DNA of 64,000 bases. Source: Sphingobacteriia bacterium. GTDB taxonomy: Bacteria > Bacteroidota > Bacteroidia > Chitinophagales > Chitinophagaceae. Both the position numbers and the translations under genes were made by a program. Numbering within the stretch: position 1 is the first letter of the stretch; every line of letters starts with the position of its first letter. Below, piece by piece: positions 17,990 to 27,135 of the stretch. The notes under the pieces are model-generated. The model was not told where the DNA came from. It was given only the letters and a program-made list of their open reading frames with translations, and did not search any database. The stretch is from NCBI GenBank assembly GCA_017304675.1, contig JAFKLS010000019.1, positions 62,001 through 126,000 of the forward strand, given 5' to 3'.

Positions 17990-19369
17990 TTGAACGTTGA
18001 AACTTTGCTCAAAATCAATTGTTTGAGCTCTATTCTCTCATCATCTCAGTTCGGGAAAGATTTTAAATGGGGGGTGGCTATTTCTGCTGCTCAGAATGAA
18101 GGTGCCTATCTTACAGATGGCAGGGGACTTTCTGTTTGGGATACTTTTTCTAAACGAAACGGAAAAATAAAAGACAGCTCAAAACCTTCAGTATCCGTTG
18201 ATTTTTACCACCGCTATAAAGATGATCTGATGCTTGTAAAAGCACTTGGGTTTACCGTTTTCCGTTTTTCCATTTCATGGAGCAGGATATTGCCCGATGG
18301 TATGGGCAGGGTGAACAAAGAGGGCATTGCTTTTTATCATAAGTTGATTGATGAGTGCCTTAAACTGGAGTTAACGCCCGTGATTACTTTATATCATTGG
18401 GATTTGCCACAGGCATTGGAAAAAGAAGGCGGGTGGACCAGCCATCAATTATTAAAATGGTTTAGCCGTTTTGTAACGGTATGTTGCGATGAATTTGGGC
18501 CAAAGGTGAAATATTGGATTGTATTAAACGAGCCGATGGGTTTTACCTCTCTTGGCTATGGCATTGGAAAACATGCGCCTGGTAAAACAGGGCTGAATAA
18601 TTTTTTTGCAGCCGTTCACAATGCTGTATTGGCGCAGGCGGAAGGAGGGAGGCTTGTGAAAAAAATTGTAAAACATGCGCATGTAGGTACGGCATTCTCT
18701 TGCAGCGAGGTATTTCCTAAAACCAATGACGATGCAGATATTAAAGCAGCCAATCTTACAGATATTTTATTAAACAGGTTATTCATCGAGCCTTCTTTGG
18801 GAAGAGGCTATCCGCATGATGGGTTTGCTTTGATGGATAAACTGAATGTGTATACTAAGTCGTGGAAATACACAGACAGGATGCAGTTTAATTTCGATTT
18901 TATCGGGCTGCAAAATTATTTTGCATTAACCGTAAAACATAACCCCATCATACCATATATCGGTATCTCTGAAGTAACAGCAAAATCACGGAAAGTACCC
19001 CATACCGATATGGGTTGGGAAATTAACCCGCAAAGTTTTTACAGGATGATTAAAAGATTCTGGCATTATGGTGGCGTAAAAGAGTTATGGATTACAGAAG
19101 GAGGTGCCTGTTTTAAAGATGAATTGAAAAACGGGATAGTGGATGATGCAAGAAGAACAGCCTATTTTCAGCAGTATTTGCAAGCAGCTTTAAAGGCAAA
19201 ACAGGAAGGAGTGAATTTAGGTGCTTACCTGGCATGGACCCTCACAGATAATTTTGAGTGGGCCGAAGGCTATAAAACCCGTTTTGGATTGGTACATGTT
19301 GATTTTAAAACACAATTACGCACAGTTAAAAACAGTGGTTATTGGTGGAGGGATTTTTTAAGTAAATAG
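17990..19369 (+). CDS. GH1 family beta-glycosidase with a non-ATG start
   Basis: This is a cytoplasmic GH1 enzyme, likely a beta-glucosidase. The acid/base is E181 in LNEP and the nucleophile is E370 in WITEGG. Other family marks are DFKWGVAISAAQNEGA, FRFSISWSRILPDG and DNFEWAEGYKTRFG. There is no ATG before the fold starts. The frame is bounded by a stop at 17966, and the best initiator is TTG at 17990 (or TTG at 18023), giving about 459 residues. No signal peptide is present. It is divergent from the tetR-efflux operon across the operator candidate, and the FKBP gene follows by 17 bp. Confidence 0.93.
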   Translation: MNVETLLKINCLSSILSSSQFGKDFKWGVAISAAQNEGAYLTDGRGLSVWDTFSKRNGKIKDSSKPSVSVDFYHRYKDDLMLVKALGFTVFRFSISWSRILPDGMGRVNKEGIAFYHKLIDECLKLELTPVITLYHWDLPQALEKEGGWTSHQLLKWFSRFVTVCCDEFGPKVKYWIVLNEPMGFTSLGYGIGKHAPGKTGLNNFFAAVHNAVLAQAEGGRLVKKIVKHAHVGTAFSCSEVFPKTNDDADIKAANLTDILLNRLFIEPSLGRGYPHDGFALMDKLNVYTKSWKYTDRMQFNFDFIGLQNYFALTVKHNPIIPYIGISEVTAKSRKVPHTDMGWEINPQSFYRMIKRFWHYGGVKELWITEGGACFKDELKNGIVDDARRTAYFQQYLQAALKAKQEGVNLGAYLAWTLTDNFEWAEGYKTRFGLVHVDFKTQLRTVKNSGYWWRDFLSK

Positions 19370-19386
19370 TTTCATTATTTTACAGG

Positions 19387-20409
19387 ATGCAAAAAATACT
19401 ATTCTTCCTCAGCACCTGTTTTATTCTTAAGGTTTGTTCAGCGCAGCAGTCTTCATTTCTAAAAAAACTAAATATTTCCGATTCCGTTAAAGCCATTCAA
19501 TATTACCAGGAATTATCTTTCAAACATAAAAGTACCAATCAACTTGTTTTAAAGGAACGGCATTTTGCTTTTGCATTTAAGCTGAAAAAAGCTAAAATGG
19601 TTATTCGTTTTTTTAATCCTGATAACGAAGACAAAGTGGTTACGCTTGCTAAAGGATTGAATGTGGATGATCGGGGAAACAACTTTGTTTTCAGATATCC
19701 TTTAAAAGATACTGCCACCTTTAAAATACTTACAACACTTATTGTAGATTCTGCTTCAAATACCACTTATTATACCGGATATGTTTTTTTGCCTGCAGAA
19801 CAGAAATGGAAATTAATGGGTAGTTATAAATGTTCGGAAAGCCAGCATTATATTGGCGAAATAACTTTTCTGCGCAAGGGAAAACATCATATTGTTGCAG
19901 AGGCTAACAATGAAGCATGGCTTCAAAGGGAAAACAATAGCTGGAAAAATATTTCAGGAAGTGCATTACAACGCCCTTTAATTGATGTTACAAGGAATAT
20001 AGATAGTGCCGCCACTTATAAAGCGGAGATCAACCTGCTTAACCAGGCCCTTGCAGCCAAACAAATAGATACCACCGGTTTTGTAGATGGTGTTTATTAT
20101 AAGATAATTAAACAAGGAACGGGAGAAAAAGTACAAATTACGGATACCGTTTCCGTGTTGTACAAAGGATGGCTTTTTAACGACGGCTCTGTTTTCGATC
20201 AAACCAAAGAAAAGCCTGCTTCTTTTCCTTTGAAGCGGCTTATAAAAGGATGGCAGTTGGGGCTGCCGCAATGCAATATTGGTGGCATTATACGGTTATA
20301 CATCCCATCTGCACTGGCCTATTCTATCAGGGCAAGAAGTAAATCCATCCCGCCGAACAGCATACTTGTTTTTGATGTGGAAGTAGTAGCAGCAAAGCAT
20401 GGTGAATGA
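19387..20409 (+). CDS. Secreted FKBP-type peptidyl-prolyl isomerase with a novel N-terminal domain
   Basis: A 340-residue exported protein. The N-terminus has a signal peptide (MQKILFFLSTCFILKVCSAQ). Residues ~25-200 form a beta-rich domain resembling DUF3472-like sequences (TGYVFLPAEQKWKLMGSYK), which I only tentatively recognise. Residues ~230-338 are an FKBP domain (YKIIKQGTGEKVQITDTVSV, GSVFDQTKEKP, IPSALAYSIRARS, FDVEVV) that should catalyse prolyl isomerisation in the periplasm. It is 17 bp behind the GH1 gene and probably in the same transcript. Confidence 0.88.
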   Translation: MQKILFFLSTCFILKVCSAQQSSFLKKLNISDSVKAIQYYQELSFKHKSTNQLVLKERHFAFAFKLKKAKMVIRFFNPDNEDKVVTLAKGLNVDDRGNNFVFRYPLKDTATFKILTTLIVDSASNTTYYTGYVFLPAEQKWKLMGSYKCSESQHYIGEITFLRKGKHHIVAEANNEAWLQRENNSWKNISGSALQRPLIDVTRNIDSAATYKAEINLLNQALAAKQIDTTGFVDGVYYKIIKQGTGEKVQITDTVSVLYKGWLFNDGSVFDQTKEKPASFPLKRLIKGWQLGLPQCNIGGIIRLYIPSALAYSIRARSKSIPPNSILVFDVEVVAAKHGE

Positions 20410-20448
20410 TTAGTACACTTTACTTATTCAACTCTCAACTGGTTTTTG

Positions 20449-20456
20449 TATCTTTG
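20449..20456 (+). promoter_or_regulatory. Bacteroidetes-type -7 box for queA
   Basis: TATCTTTG is a perfect TAnnTTTG box. Transcription would start near 20463, which leaves a leader of roughly 95 nt before the queA ATG at 20560. That leader contains the structured element and small ORF listed separately. Confidence 0.5.
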
Positions 20457-20487
20457 CAATCTTTCATAAATCTATTCATGCCGTAAC

Positions 20488-20544
20488 ATGAAGTTTGCTG
20501 CCTCCCTCTGTATGGGCGGTAACCTAAATGTGGCAGGAGTCTAA
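20488..20544 (+). promoter_or_regulatory. queA leader: 18-codon upstream ORF and possible switching RNA
   Basis: The leader encodes MKFAASLCMGGNLNVAGV followed by TAA, ending 15 nt before the queA start. The same bases can fold in two exclusive ways. GCTGCC (20497-20502) can pair with GGCGGT (20515-20520), while CTGCC (20498-20502) can pair with GGCAG (20532-20536). The latter partner overlaps the SD-like AGGAG (20535-20539). Either a leader peptide or a riboswitch-like RNA controlling queA would explain this. I could not match it to a preQ1 or SAM class by eye. Confidence 0.4.
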
Positions 20545-20559
20545 AAAATCATTCGTCAC

Positions 20560-21609
20560 ATGAAATTGAGTCAATTCCGTTACGATCTCCCTTTAAATCT
20601 CATTGCACAACATCCTACTAAAAACCGGGAAGACAGTCGTTTGTTAGTGGTTAACCGCAAAACCGGTAACATGGAAAACAAGCACTTTAAAGATATTCTC
20701 GAATATTTTGAAGATAAAGATGTGTTTGTAGTGAACAATACCAAAGTATTTCCAGCACGTATGTATGGCCGTAAGGAAAAAACCGGTGCCAAGATTGAAG
20801 TGTTCTTGTTACGTGAGCTGAATAAACCCAATCGTTTATGGGATGTAATTGTTGATCCCGCAAGAAAAATCCGTGTAGGCAATAAGTTATATTTCGGTGA
20901 CAATGAAGAATTGGTTGCAGAAGTGATTGACAACACTACCAGCCGTGGAAGAACCATTCGTTTTTTATGGGATGATGATGATACCAGTTTTAAAGAAATG
21001 CTGGAACAATTAGGTGAAACACCTTTACCACGTTACATTAAACGCAAGCCGGATGAAGAAGACAGGAAACGTTACCAAACTGTATATGCAAAATACGAAG
21101 GCGCTGTAGCTGCACCAACAGCAGGTTTGCATTTTAGCCCTGAGCTGATTAAACGTTGTGAAATACATGGTATTCGTTTTGCGGAAGTTACTTTACACAC
21201 AGGTTTAGGAACTTTCAGACCTATTGAAGTGGAAGACCTGAGCAAGCATAAAATGGACGCTGAATATTTTCAGATTACCGAAGGCGCCTGCAATATTGTA
21301 AATAAAGCAAAGGAGAGAGGCCACAGAATCTGTTCAATCGGCACTACTACTATGCGTGCATTGGAAAGCAGCTTTACTGCACAAAAATTATTAAAACCTG
21401 CAGAAGGATGGACCAATCACTTTATTCATCCTCCTTATGAATTCAGTGTGGCAGATAGTTTGGTTACTAATTTTCATTTGCCTAAAACCAGTTTATTGAT
21501 TATGACCTGTGCTTTTGCAGGCTACGATCTTGCAATGGAGGCTTACAAAAAGGCGATTAAAGATAAATACCGTTTCTTCAGTTATGGAGATGCCTTGTTG
21601 GTTATTTAA
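20560..21609 (+). CDS. queA: tRNA preQ1(34) S-adenosylmethionine ribosyltransferase-isomerase QueA
   Basis: QueA transfers the ribosyl part of SAM to preQ1 in tRNA anticodons to form epoxyqueuosine. The 349-residue protein has the family landmarks [18 protein letters not shown] at the start, [53 protein letters not shown] and [19 protein letters not shown]. It is monocistronic, with its own promoter and a strong terminator. metK, which makes its co-substrate SAM, is 11 kb away. Confidence 0.97.
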   Translation: MKLSQFRYDLPLNLIAQHPTKNREDSRLLVVNRKTGNMENKHFKDILEYFEDKDVFVVNNTKVFPARMYGRKEKTGAKIEVFLLRELNKPNRLWDVIVDPARKIRVGNKLYFGDNEELVAEVIDNTTSRGRTIRFLWDDDDTSFKEMLEQLGETPLPRYIKRKPDEEDRKRYQTVYAKYEGAVAAPTAGLHFSPELIKRCEIHGIRFAEVTLHTGLGTFRPIEVEDLSKHKMDAEYFQITEGACNIVNKAKERGHRICSIGTTTMRALESSFTAQKLLKPAEGWTNHFIHPPYEFSVADSLVTNFHLPKTSLLIMTCAFAGYDLAMEAYKKAIKDKYRFFSYGDALLVI

Positions 21610-21646
21610 TGGTGAGATTACTTACACGTATACAGATATTATAAAC

Positions 21647-21674
21647 AAACGCCCCGCAATTTTGCGGGGCGTTT
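21647..21674. terminator. Bidirectional terminator after queA
   Basis: A 12 bp perfect stem AAACGCCCCGCA / TGCGGGGCGTTT with an ATTT loop, GC-rich in the core. It lies between the convergent queA and PorG-like genes and has a T-rich outer arm in both directions. Confidence 0.9.
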
Positions 21675-21689
21675 CCATTTGCACAGGTC

Positions 21690-22439
21690 TCACTGTTTCA
21701 GTTTAGGGCAATTCATCCTGTTTCTTGTAAACACGTAGGATACGCCAACTGTTAAGCTATAATAGCTATCGTTTTGGTATGGGTTAGCGGCATAACTGAA
21801 ACCATCTATGTAATCAGAAAAGGTATAACGGTATAACACTTCTGCATGCATAAAAAAATTATCGGCAATTTTGTATTTAGCACCAATGCCAATAGGAATT
21901 ACAGGCAAAGCTTTTGGTATTGCCCTGGTAGTATCAAATCCCAGCCCTTTTACTGTGGCAGATTTGGCGGGGAATACGTTGGTGTTCATTTTGCTCCAAT
22001 CTCTATATCCCTGCATCAATGCAATACCTGCACCTGCCATTATATAGGTTTGTAATTTCTTGTCATTAAAACTATAGTTACTCTTCATAAAATTGTATAC
22101 ACCCAATAATGCCAGTTCCTGCGTTGAATTATGGAAGGAGAAATTTCTCTGTTGATGATAAGTAGGATTGTTGTAATCACTTTCGTTAGAAGCTAAATGC
22201 CCCAGCGCTGCATTGAATCGGATAGACCATGCATCTGTAATGGGTTTACTGAGATATAATGCATAAGCCATTCTTAATTGATGTATATCTCCGTAAAAAG
22301 GTTCTGATAGATCTCCCTGATACACCATGGTACCAATACTTGCACCAACTTCAAAACGCGGTGTAATTTGTGCATGTAATTGAAAAGATATGAATAGGCA
22401 AAAAAGTAAAGCTGTAATCGATTTTTTTAAAACAGTCAT
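21690..22439 (-). CDS. Outer-membrane beta-barrel protein (PorG/DUF6089-like)
   Basis: This 249-residue exported protein has a signal peptide (ITALLFCLFISFQLHAQ) followed by alternating beta-strands beginning FEVGASIGTMVYQGDLSEP, and ends near YSLTVGVSYVF. The pattern and length match small outer-membrane barrels of the PorG/DUF6089 kind, known in Bacteroidota, some of which assist type IX secretion. The assignment to that family is by pattern only. It stands alone between queA and topA. Confidence 0.75.
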   Translation of the reverse strand: MTVLKKSITALLFCLFISFQLHAQITPRFEVGASIGTMVYQGDLSEPFYGDIHQLRMAYALYLSKPITDAWSIRFNAALGHLASNESDYNNPTYHQQRNFSFHNSTQELALLGVYNFMKSNYSFNDKKLQTYIMAGAGIALMQGYRDWSKMNTNVFPAKSATVKGLGFDTTRAIPKALPVIPIGIGAKYKIADNFFMHAEVLYRYTFSDYIDGFSYAANPYQNDSYYSLTVGVSYVFTRNRMNCPKLKQ

Positions 22440-22572
22440 ACTCCCAAATTTTCAGTGATGATTGAATGGAGTAGAAGTTTGTTATGAGCTACTGTTTTAA
22501 ATGTTTGAAAAAATAAAACAATTATGAAGCCAGAAAATGATAAAGAAATGTGAAAAGGATTTTTAAAAACAA

Positions 22573-22606
22573 AACCCTGTCAGCTTTTAAAAAGGCTGAC
22601 AGGGTT
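22573..22606 (-). terminator. Terminator of topA
   Basis: A 12 bp perfect stem AACCCTGTCAGC / GCTGACAGGGTT (22573-22584 and 22595-22606) with an AT-rich loop. On the minus strand it is followed by TTTTGTTTTT, so it ends the leftward topA transcript 20 bp after the stop. Confidence 0.85.
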
Positions 22607-22626
22607 AATGGAAATTAATTCAAAAC

Positions 22627-25167
22627 TTATTTCTTCGCTGCTTTTTTAGGTGCTGCTTTTGTTTTCTTTTTAAATGCATCGGGCATTTGCACTTCGATCA
22701 TTTTTTTCACATCGTCCAAAGAAACAGTTGCCAATTCTTCAGCAGTATGTTTGGTATTGTCTTCTTTCTTTCCAAGTTTCAACATGTTTTTTCCAAAACG
22801 AATGAATGGGCCCCATCTTCCATTTTCAATAGATATTTTTTCTGCAGGCCATTGTTGAATATATCTGTTCGCTTCTTTCTCTACTTTGGTTTCAATCAAT
22901 TCTTTGATATCATGCTCTGAAAGATTTTCAAAATCAAATCTCTTGGGAACATTGATGAACAAATCATTCCATTTAATGAACGGGCCGAATCTTCCTTTGC
23001 CTTTTGTTACCGGCTTATCTTCATAAAAACCAATAGGGGCATCTGCCTGATTTTTTTCGTTAATCAATTGAATGGCTCTGTCCATTTCCATTTCCAACAG
23101 ATCTTCGCCACGGGGAATGGAAATAAATTGTTCTCCCAATTTTATATAAGGGCCAAATCGACCAACATTCACAGATAATTCCTGCCCTTCGTATTCACCA
23201 ATTACTTTTGGAAGTTTGAATAGATCCATTGCTTCTTCCATAGTAATGGTTTCAATACTTTGAGTAGATTTTAGTTTTGCAAAACGTGGTTTCTCTTCAT
23301 CATTCACGTCACCAATTTGTACCATCGGCCCAAACCTTCCCATTCTTGCAATTACTTTCTTGCCTGTTTCCGGATCGATGCCTAATTCTCTTTCACCTTT
23401 TGCTCTTTCGGCATTCTCCAAAGTATGTTCAATGGTTTCATGAAATGGTTTATAAAACTCATCAATCATGCTGCTCCATTGTGTTTTGCCTTCAGCAATT
23501 TCATCAAACTCTTCTTCAATATGGGCAGTGAAACTATAGTCCATTACTTTATTAAAGTGTTGCTTTAAAAAATCTGTCACCACCATTCCTAAATCAGTTG
23601 GGAATAATTTTCCTTTTTCTGCTCCGGTATTTTCCTGAATAATTTCTTTGGTGATATTTTGAGTTGAAGTAAGCGTAAGAATATTTGCATTTCTTTTCAC
23701 CCCATCCTTATCTCTTTTCTCTACATAATTTCTTTTAACAATGGTTGAAATAGTAGGAGCGTAAGTTGATGGGCGACCAATACCTAACTCTTCTAATTTT
23801 TTTACAAGCGAAGCTTCCGTATATCTTGGTGCCGGTCTGCTGAATTTTTCAGAAGCTTTCATTTCTTTGAAATCCAGTTGCTGTGCAGCTTTCAAAGGTG
23901 GAAGCATTCCTTCTTCTTCGTTCTCATCATCATCGTCTTTGCCTTCCATGTATACTTTTAAAAACCCATCAAATTTCAATACTTCTCCTGTTGCGGTCAA
24001 CTCTTCTTTGTTAGTAGAAATATTGATCTTGGCAATTGTTTTTTCAAACTCTGCATCGCTCATCTGACTGGCAATGGTTCTGCGCCAGATCAATTCATAT
24101 AATTTTTTTGTATCAACATCAGCAACTGTTTTGTTGCTCATGTAAGTCGGGCGAATAGCTTCGTGTGCTTCCTGAGCACTTTCATTTTTATTCTTATAAC
24201 GACGTTGTTGATAATAATTATCTCCGTAGGAAGAGATCACTTGCTTGTAAATATCTTCTCTCGCAGTTTCACTCAAGTTCACGCTATCCGTACGCATGTA
24301 GGTGATGTAACCGCTTTCGTATAATTTTTGTGCCAATAACATGGTTTTGCTAACACCGTAACCCAATTTTCTGGCAGCTTCCTGTTGTAAGGTAGATGTT
24401 GTGAAAGGTGCTGCCGGCGTACGTTTAGCAGGTTTTACCTGAACATCTGTAACGGTATAATTTGCGTTCTTGCAACTTTCTAAAAAACTTTGAGCATCGT
24501 TTAAGGTAGAAAGTTTATTAGGGCCTTCTGCTTTGAAATGAACGAGTCTGTTATTAAGATCAGGAGCCGCAAAAACGGCTTCAATTTTATAAGTACTTTC
24601 TGCAATAAAGTTGTTGATCTCTCTTTCTCTTTCAACAATCAAACGAACGGCAACACTCTGCACTCTTCCGGCGCTTAAACTACGTTGCATACCCACTTTA
24701 CGCCATAATACCGGGCTCAATTCAAAACCCACAATTCTATCCAACACCCTTCTTGCCTGCTGCGCATTCACCAAATTCATATCGATGATTCTTGGAGAAG
24801 AAACCGCCTTTTTTATAGCAGGTGCAGTGATTTCGTGGAAAACAATTCTTTTAGTGGTTTTAGGATCTAATCCCAATACTTCGGCCAAATGCCAGCTAAT
24901 GCTTTCCCCTTCACGGTCCTCATCCGATGCTAACCAAACTTCATCGGCTTTCTTGGCAAGTTTTTTTAATTCTGAAACAACTTTCTGCTTTTCATCAGGA
25001 ACAATATACCTGGGCTGATATTTTTTGCCGATATCAATACCCATTTCATCTTTCTCCAAATCCCGTATATGCCCGTAACAGCTTTTTACTTCAAAATCTT
25101 TTCCTAAGATCTTTTCGATGGTTTTTGCTTTTGCAGGCGACTCTACAATTAATAAATTCTTGGCCAT
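22627..25167 (-). CDS. topA: DNA topoisomerase I
   Basis: This type IA topoisomerase relaxes negative supercoils. It has a TOPRIM domain at the N-terminus (MAKNLLIVESPAKAKTIEK, and acidic DEDREGE at 82-88) and the active-site tyrosine Y290 in YITYMRTDS. The protein is 846 residues. Instead of Cys4 zinc fingers, the C-terminus has four repeats with GRFGP or GRWGP (MGRFGPMVQIGD, VGRFGPYIKLG, GRFGPFIKWND, GRWGPFIRFG) and a lysine/alanine tail. That layout is common in Bacteroidota. Confidence 0.97.
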   Translation of the reverse strand: MAKNLLIVESPAKAKTIEKILGKDFEVKSCYGHIRDLEKDEMGIDIGKKYQPRYIVPDEKQKVVSELKKLAKKADEVWLASDEDREGESISWHLAEVLGLDPKTTKRIVFHEITAPAIKKAVSSPRIIDMNLVNAQQARRVLDRIVGFELSPVLWRKVGMQRSLSAGRVQSVAVRLIVEREREINNFIAESTYKIEAVFAAPDLNNRLVHFKAEGPNKLSTLNDAQSFLESCKNANYTVTDVQVKPAKRTPAAPFTTSTLQQEAARKLGYGVSKTMLLAQKLYESGYITYMRTDSVNLSETAREDIYKQVISSYGDNYYQQRRYKNKNESAQEAHEAIRPTYMSNKTVADVDTKKLYELIWRRTIASQMSDAEFEKTIAKINISTNKEELTATGEVLKFDGFLKVYMEGKDDDDENEEEGMLPPLKAAQQLDFKEMKASEKFSRPAPRYTEASLVKKLEELGIGRPSTYAPTISTIVKRNYVEKRDKDGVKRNANILTLTSTQNITKEIIQENTGAEKGKLFPTDLGMVVTDFLKQHFNKVMDYSFTAHIEEEFDEIAEGKTQWSSMIDEFYKPFHETIEHTLENAERAKGERELGIDPETGKKVIARMGRFGPMVQIGDVNDEEKPRFAKLKSTQSIETITMEEAMDLFKLPKVIGEYEGQELSVNVGRFGPYIKLGEQFISIPRGEDLLEMEMDRAIQLINEKNQADAPIGFYEDKPVTKGKGRFGPFIKWNDLFINVPKRFDFENLSEHDIKELIETKVEKEANRYIQQWPAEKISIENGRWGPFIRFGKNMLKLGKKEDNTKHTAEELATVSLDDVKKMIEVQMPDAFKKKTKAAPKKAAKK

Positions 25168-25297
25168 AATCTCTCTTCCTGTTGATGTTATGCTTAATTA
25201 TTAAGCGGAAAAAGCGCAAATTAAATGCCGTTTCTTGCCGCTTAAAAAGTTTCCTCTTGTTGCAATATTAGTTCAAACAGATAAATACAAAAAAATC

Positions 25298-26161
25298 TTA
25301 CTTGCTGTCAAAGTATGAAATAATATGCTGAAATACGTTTTCGTCTCTGTATATTTTATTATGCCCCAGGTGCCGGGTGATCATAAATTGCAAATCCGGG
25401 GGTGGGTTATTCAGTACAGGCTGTACATCTGTAATAGGGCAAATAAGATCGTTTTCATCATGCACCCATAGTATGGGTAATGCAATATTGTACACGGCTC
25501 TTGCAACAGAAAAAAAAGATGGTTTTTCCTGTGCATATTCTTCTATATGCCGCATAAAAGCTTTTTCTACCACAGGGGTTAATGGAATTACCTTCAGAAA
25601 ATTTTGTATGGCAGTAATGGTTTCCGTTGCAGGAGCAATTAATACCAGTTTACCGGTTAATGCAGCAGATTCTGCAGCCAGCGATAAGGCCAGAGCACCT
25701 ACGGAGTGCCCTATGGCCCCATAAAATGGCCCGTACTGCTGTATAATTTGTTGCAGCGCTTTTGCGTATGCAAGGGCTGTAAAATATTTGCCTTCACTGC
25801 ATCCATGTGCAGGGGCATCAAAAGCATATACTTCAAACCCCCTTGTTTTTAAACCGATAATGTATTTTTCAAACTTGTAACTGCAACTATCAAATCCATG
25901 AACAACAAGTATTTTTTTTGCATTGGGTTGATGGCTTGCCCATCTCCAGCCTCTGATCGTTAATCCGTCTGACACAATACTGATTTTCTCTCCATGATGA
26001 AAAACAGGAGGGGCCTTACGTTTGGGTTTGCCGCTATAAGGGGTACAAAACAATAGAAAAGCCTGTTCGGCGGCTTTTTCAGCATTAACTAACCCCAACG
26101 CTTTAAATTTCGTTTTATAATATCCTACCGCAATTCGTTGCTTAAATTTTAACTTTATCAT
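25298..26161 (-). CDS. Alpha/beta hydrolase
   Basis: A 287-residue cytoplasmic alpha/beta-hydrolase fold protein, substrate unknown. The oxyanion-hole strand is LVVHGFDSC, the nucleophile elbow is GHSVGALAL, the acid lies in WVHDENDLICP, and the histidine is in RHLGHNKI. No signal peptide is present. Its start is only 12 bp from the divergent DUF2520 gene, so the two promoters must overlap the coding sequences. Confidence 0.88.
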   Translation of the reverse strand: MIKLKFKQRIAVGYYKTKFKALGLVNAEKAAEQAFLLFCTPYSGKPKRKAPPVFHHGEKISIVSDGLTIRGWRWASHQPNAKKILVVHGFDSCSYKFEKYIIGLKTRGFEVYAFDAPAHGCSEGKYFTALAYAKALQQIIQQYGPFYGAIGHSVGALALSLAAESAALTGKLVLIAPATETITAIQNFLKVIPLTPVVEKAFMRHIEEYAQEKPSFFSVARAVYNIALPILWVHDENDLICPITDVQPVLNNPPPDLQFMITRHLGHNKIYRDENVFQHIISYFDSK

Positions 26162-26173
26162 TTAATCAAAGAT

Positions 26174-26944
26174 ATGAGGCTTACTATAATAGGTTCCGGT
26201 AATGTAGCTACCATTTTGGCAAAACGTTTTTTTGAAAAAGGGATAAAGATTGTTGAAATATATGGCAGAGATATAACAAAAGCGCAGGCGCTGGCCAGTA
26301 TCGTTCAGGCAAATGCTGTGAACAATCTTGAGCTTCTCTCGCAGGATACCGATGTGGTATTAATTGCTCTATCCGATAAAGCATTGAATCATATTGCGCT
26401 AAACTTATCATTCCCGGCTGCATTGGTGGTGCATACGGCCGGGTCTGTTTCCAAAGATGTATTGAATACAATATCAACAAGGCATGGCGTATTGTATCCT
26501 GTACAAAGCATCAGAAAAGAAATGCCGGCATCAACACCAATTCCATTTCTGATAGACGGTAGCTCAGGTACCGTTATTCAGGAAATAGAAACATTGGCAT
26601 ACTACCTCACAGATGATGTTAAACGGGGGGATGATGCAATGCGTTTAAAATTACATGTGGCTGCCATATTTGTTTGCAATTTTCCTAATTTCCTTTACCT
26701 GGAGGCCGCTTCTTTCTGCGAACAGCAACAAGTGCCTTTCTCTATTTTGCAAGACCTAATAGAAGAAACGGCTAACAGAATAAGGTATCAGCATCCTTCG
26801 GCGGTTTTTACAGGCCCGGCGGTGCGAGGGGATATGGAGACTATTAACAAACACTTGAACCTGTTACAGGATACACATGAGTTACAGCAATTATACAAGC
26901 AGTTAACAATGCATATTCTTGATTGGAAAAATAAATGCAATTAA
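26174..26944 (+). CDS. Rossmann-fold DUF2520 protein
   Basis: A 256-residue protein with an NAD(P)-binding Rossmann start (RLTIIGSGNVATILAKRFF) and a C-terminal all-helical DUF2520 domain with TGPAVRGDMETI. The family resembles pyrroline-5-carboxylate reductase or 6-phosphogluconate dehydrogenase, and its substrate is not known. HPS (residues ~210) and the GPAVRGD motif are typical. It is divergent from the alpha/beta hydrolase by 12 bp. A weak hairpin follows at about 26949-26977. Confidence 0.85.
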   Translation: MRLTIIGSGNVATILAKRFFEKGIKIVEIYGRDITKAQALASIVQANAVNNLELLSQDTDVVLIALSDKALNHIALNLSFPAALVVHTAGSVSKDVLNTISTRHGVLYPVQSIRKEMPASTPIPFLIDGSSGTVIQEIETLAYYLTDDVKRGDDAMRLKLHVAAIFVCNFPNFLYLEAASFCEQQQVPFSILQDLIEETANRIRYQHPSAVFTGPAVRGDMETINKHLNLLQDTHELQQLYKQLTMHILDWKNKCN

Positions 26945-27111
26945 AAAATAATCCCCGCAGGGCAAACCATGCAGGGATATTATGAGCAAGCAACCGAAAT
27001 TTGTATAATCAAGTTGATTATAACGGAATCGTTTGCGCAAATTAAGATTTTTTTGAAATAATCAATGTTTTCGAAAAAAGATTATTTCATTTTCAGTTGA
27101 TACAATTAAAA

Positions 27112-27119
27112 TACTTTTG
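27112..27119 (+). promoter_or_regulatory. Bacteroidetes-type -7 box for the ferredoxin gene
   Basis: TACTTTTG matches TAnnTTTG, 16 bp before the ferredoxin ATG at 27136, which supports that start over the longer frame opening at a TTG at 27097. Confidence 0.45.
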
Positions 27120-27135
27120 CAATAATCAACCAGCT

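Noticed and set aside
20457..20559. Assignment of the queA leader to preQ1-I, preQ1-II or SAM-II riboswitches
   Set aside because: I could not align the conserved core nucleotides of these classes by eye, so I left the class open.
24611..25018. A 135-codon plus-strand frame opposite topA
   Set aside because: The opposite strand encodes the conserved TOPRIM and gate domains of TopA; the frame has no recognisable protein features.
26945..26980. Hairpin after the DUF2520 gene as a terminator
   Set aside because: The stem is short with a mismatch and there is no T-run, so I only mention it as weak.
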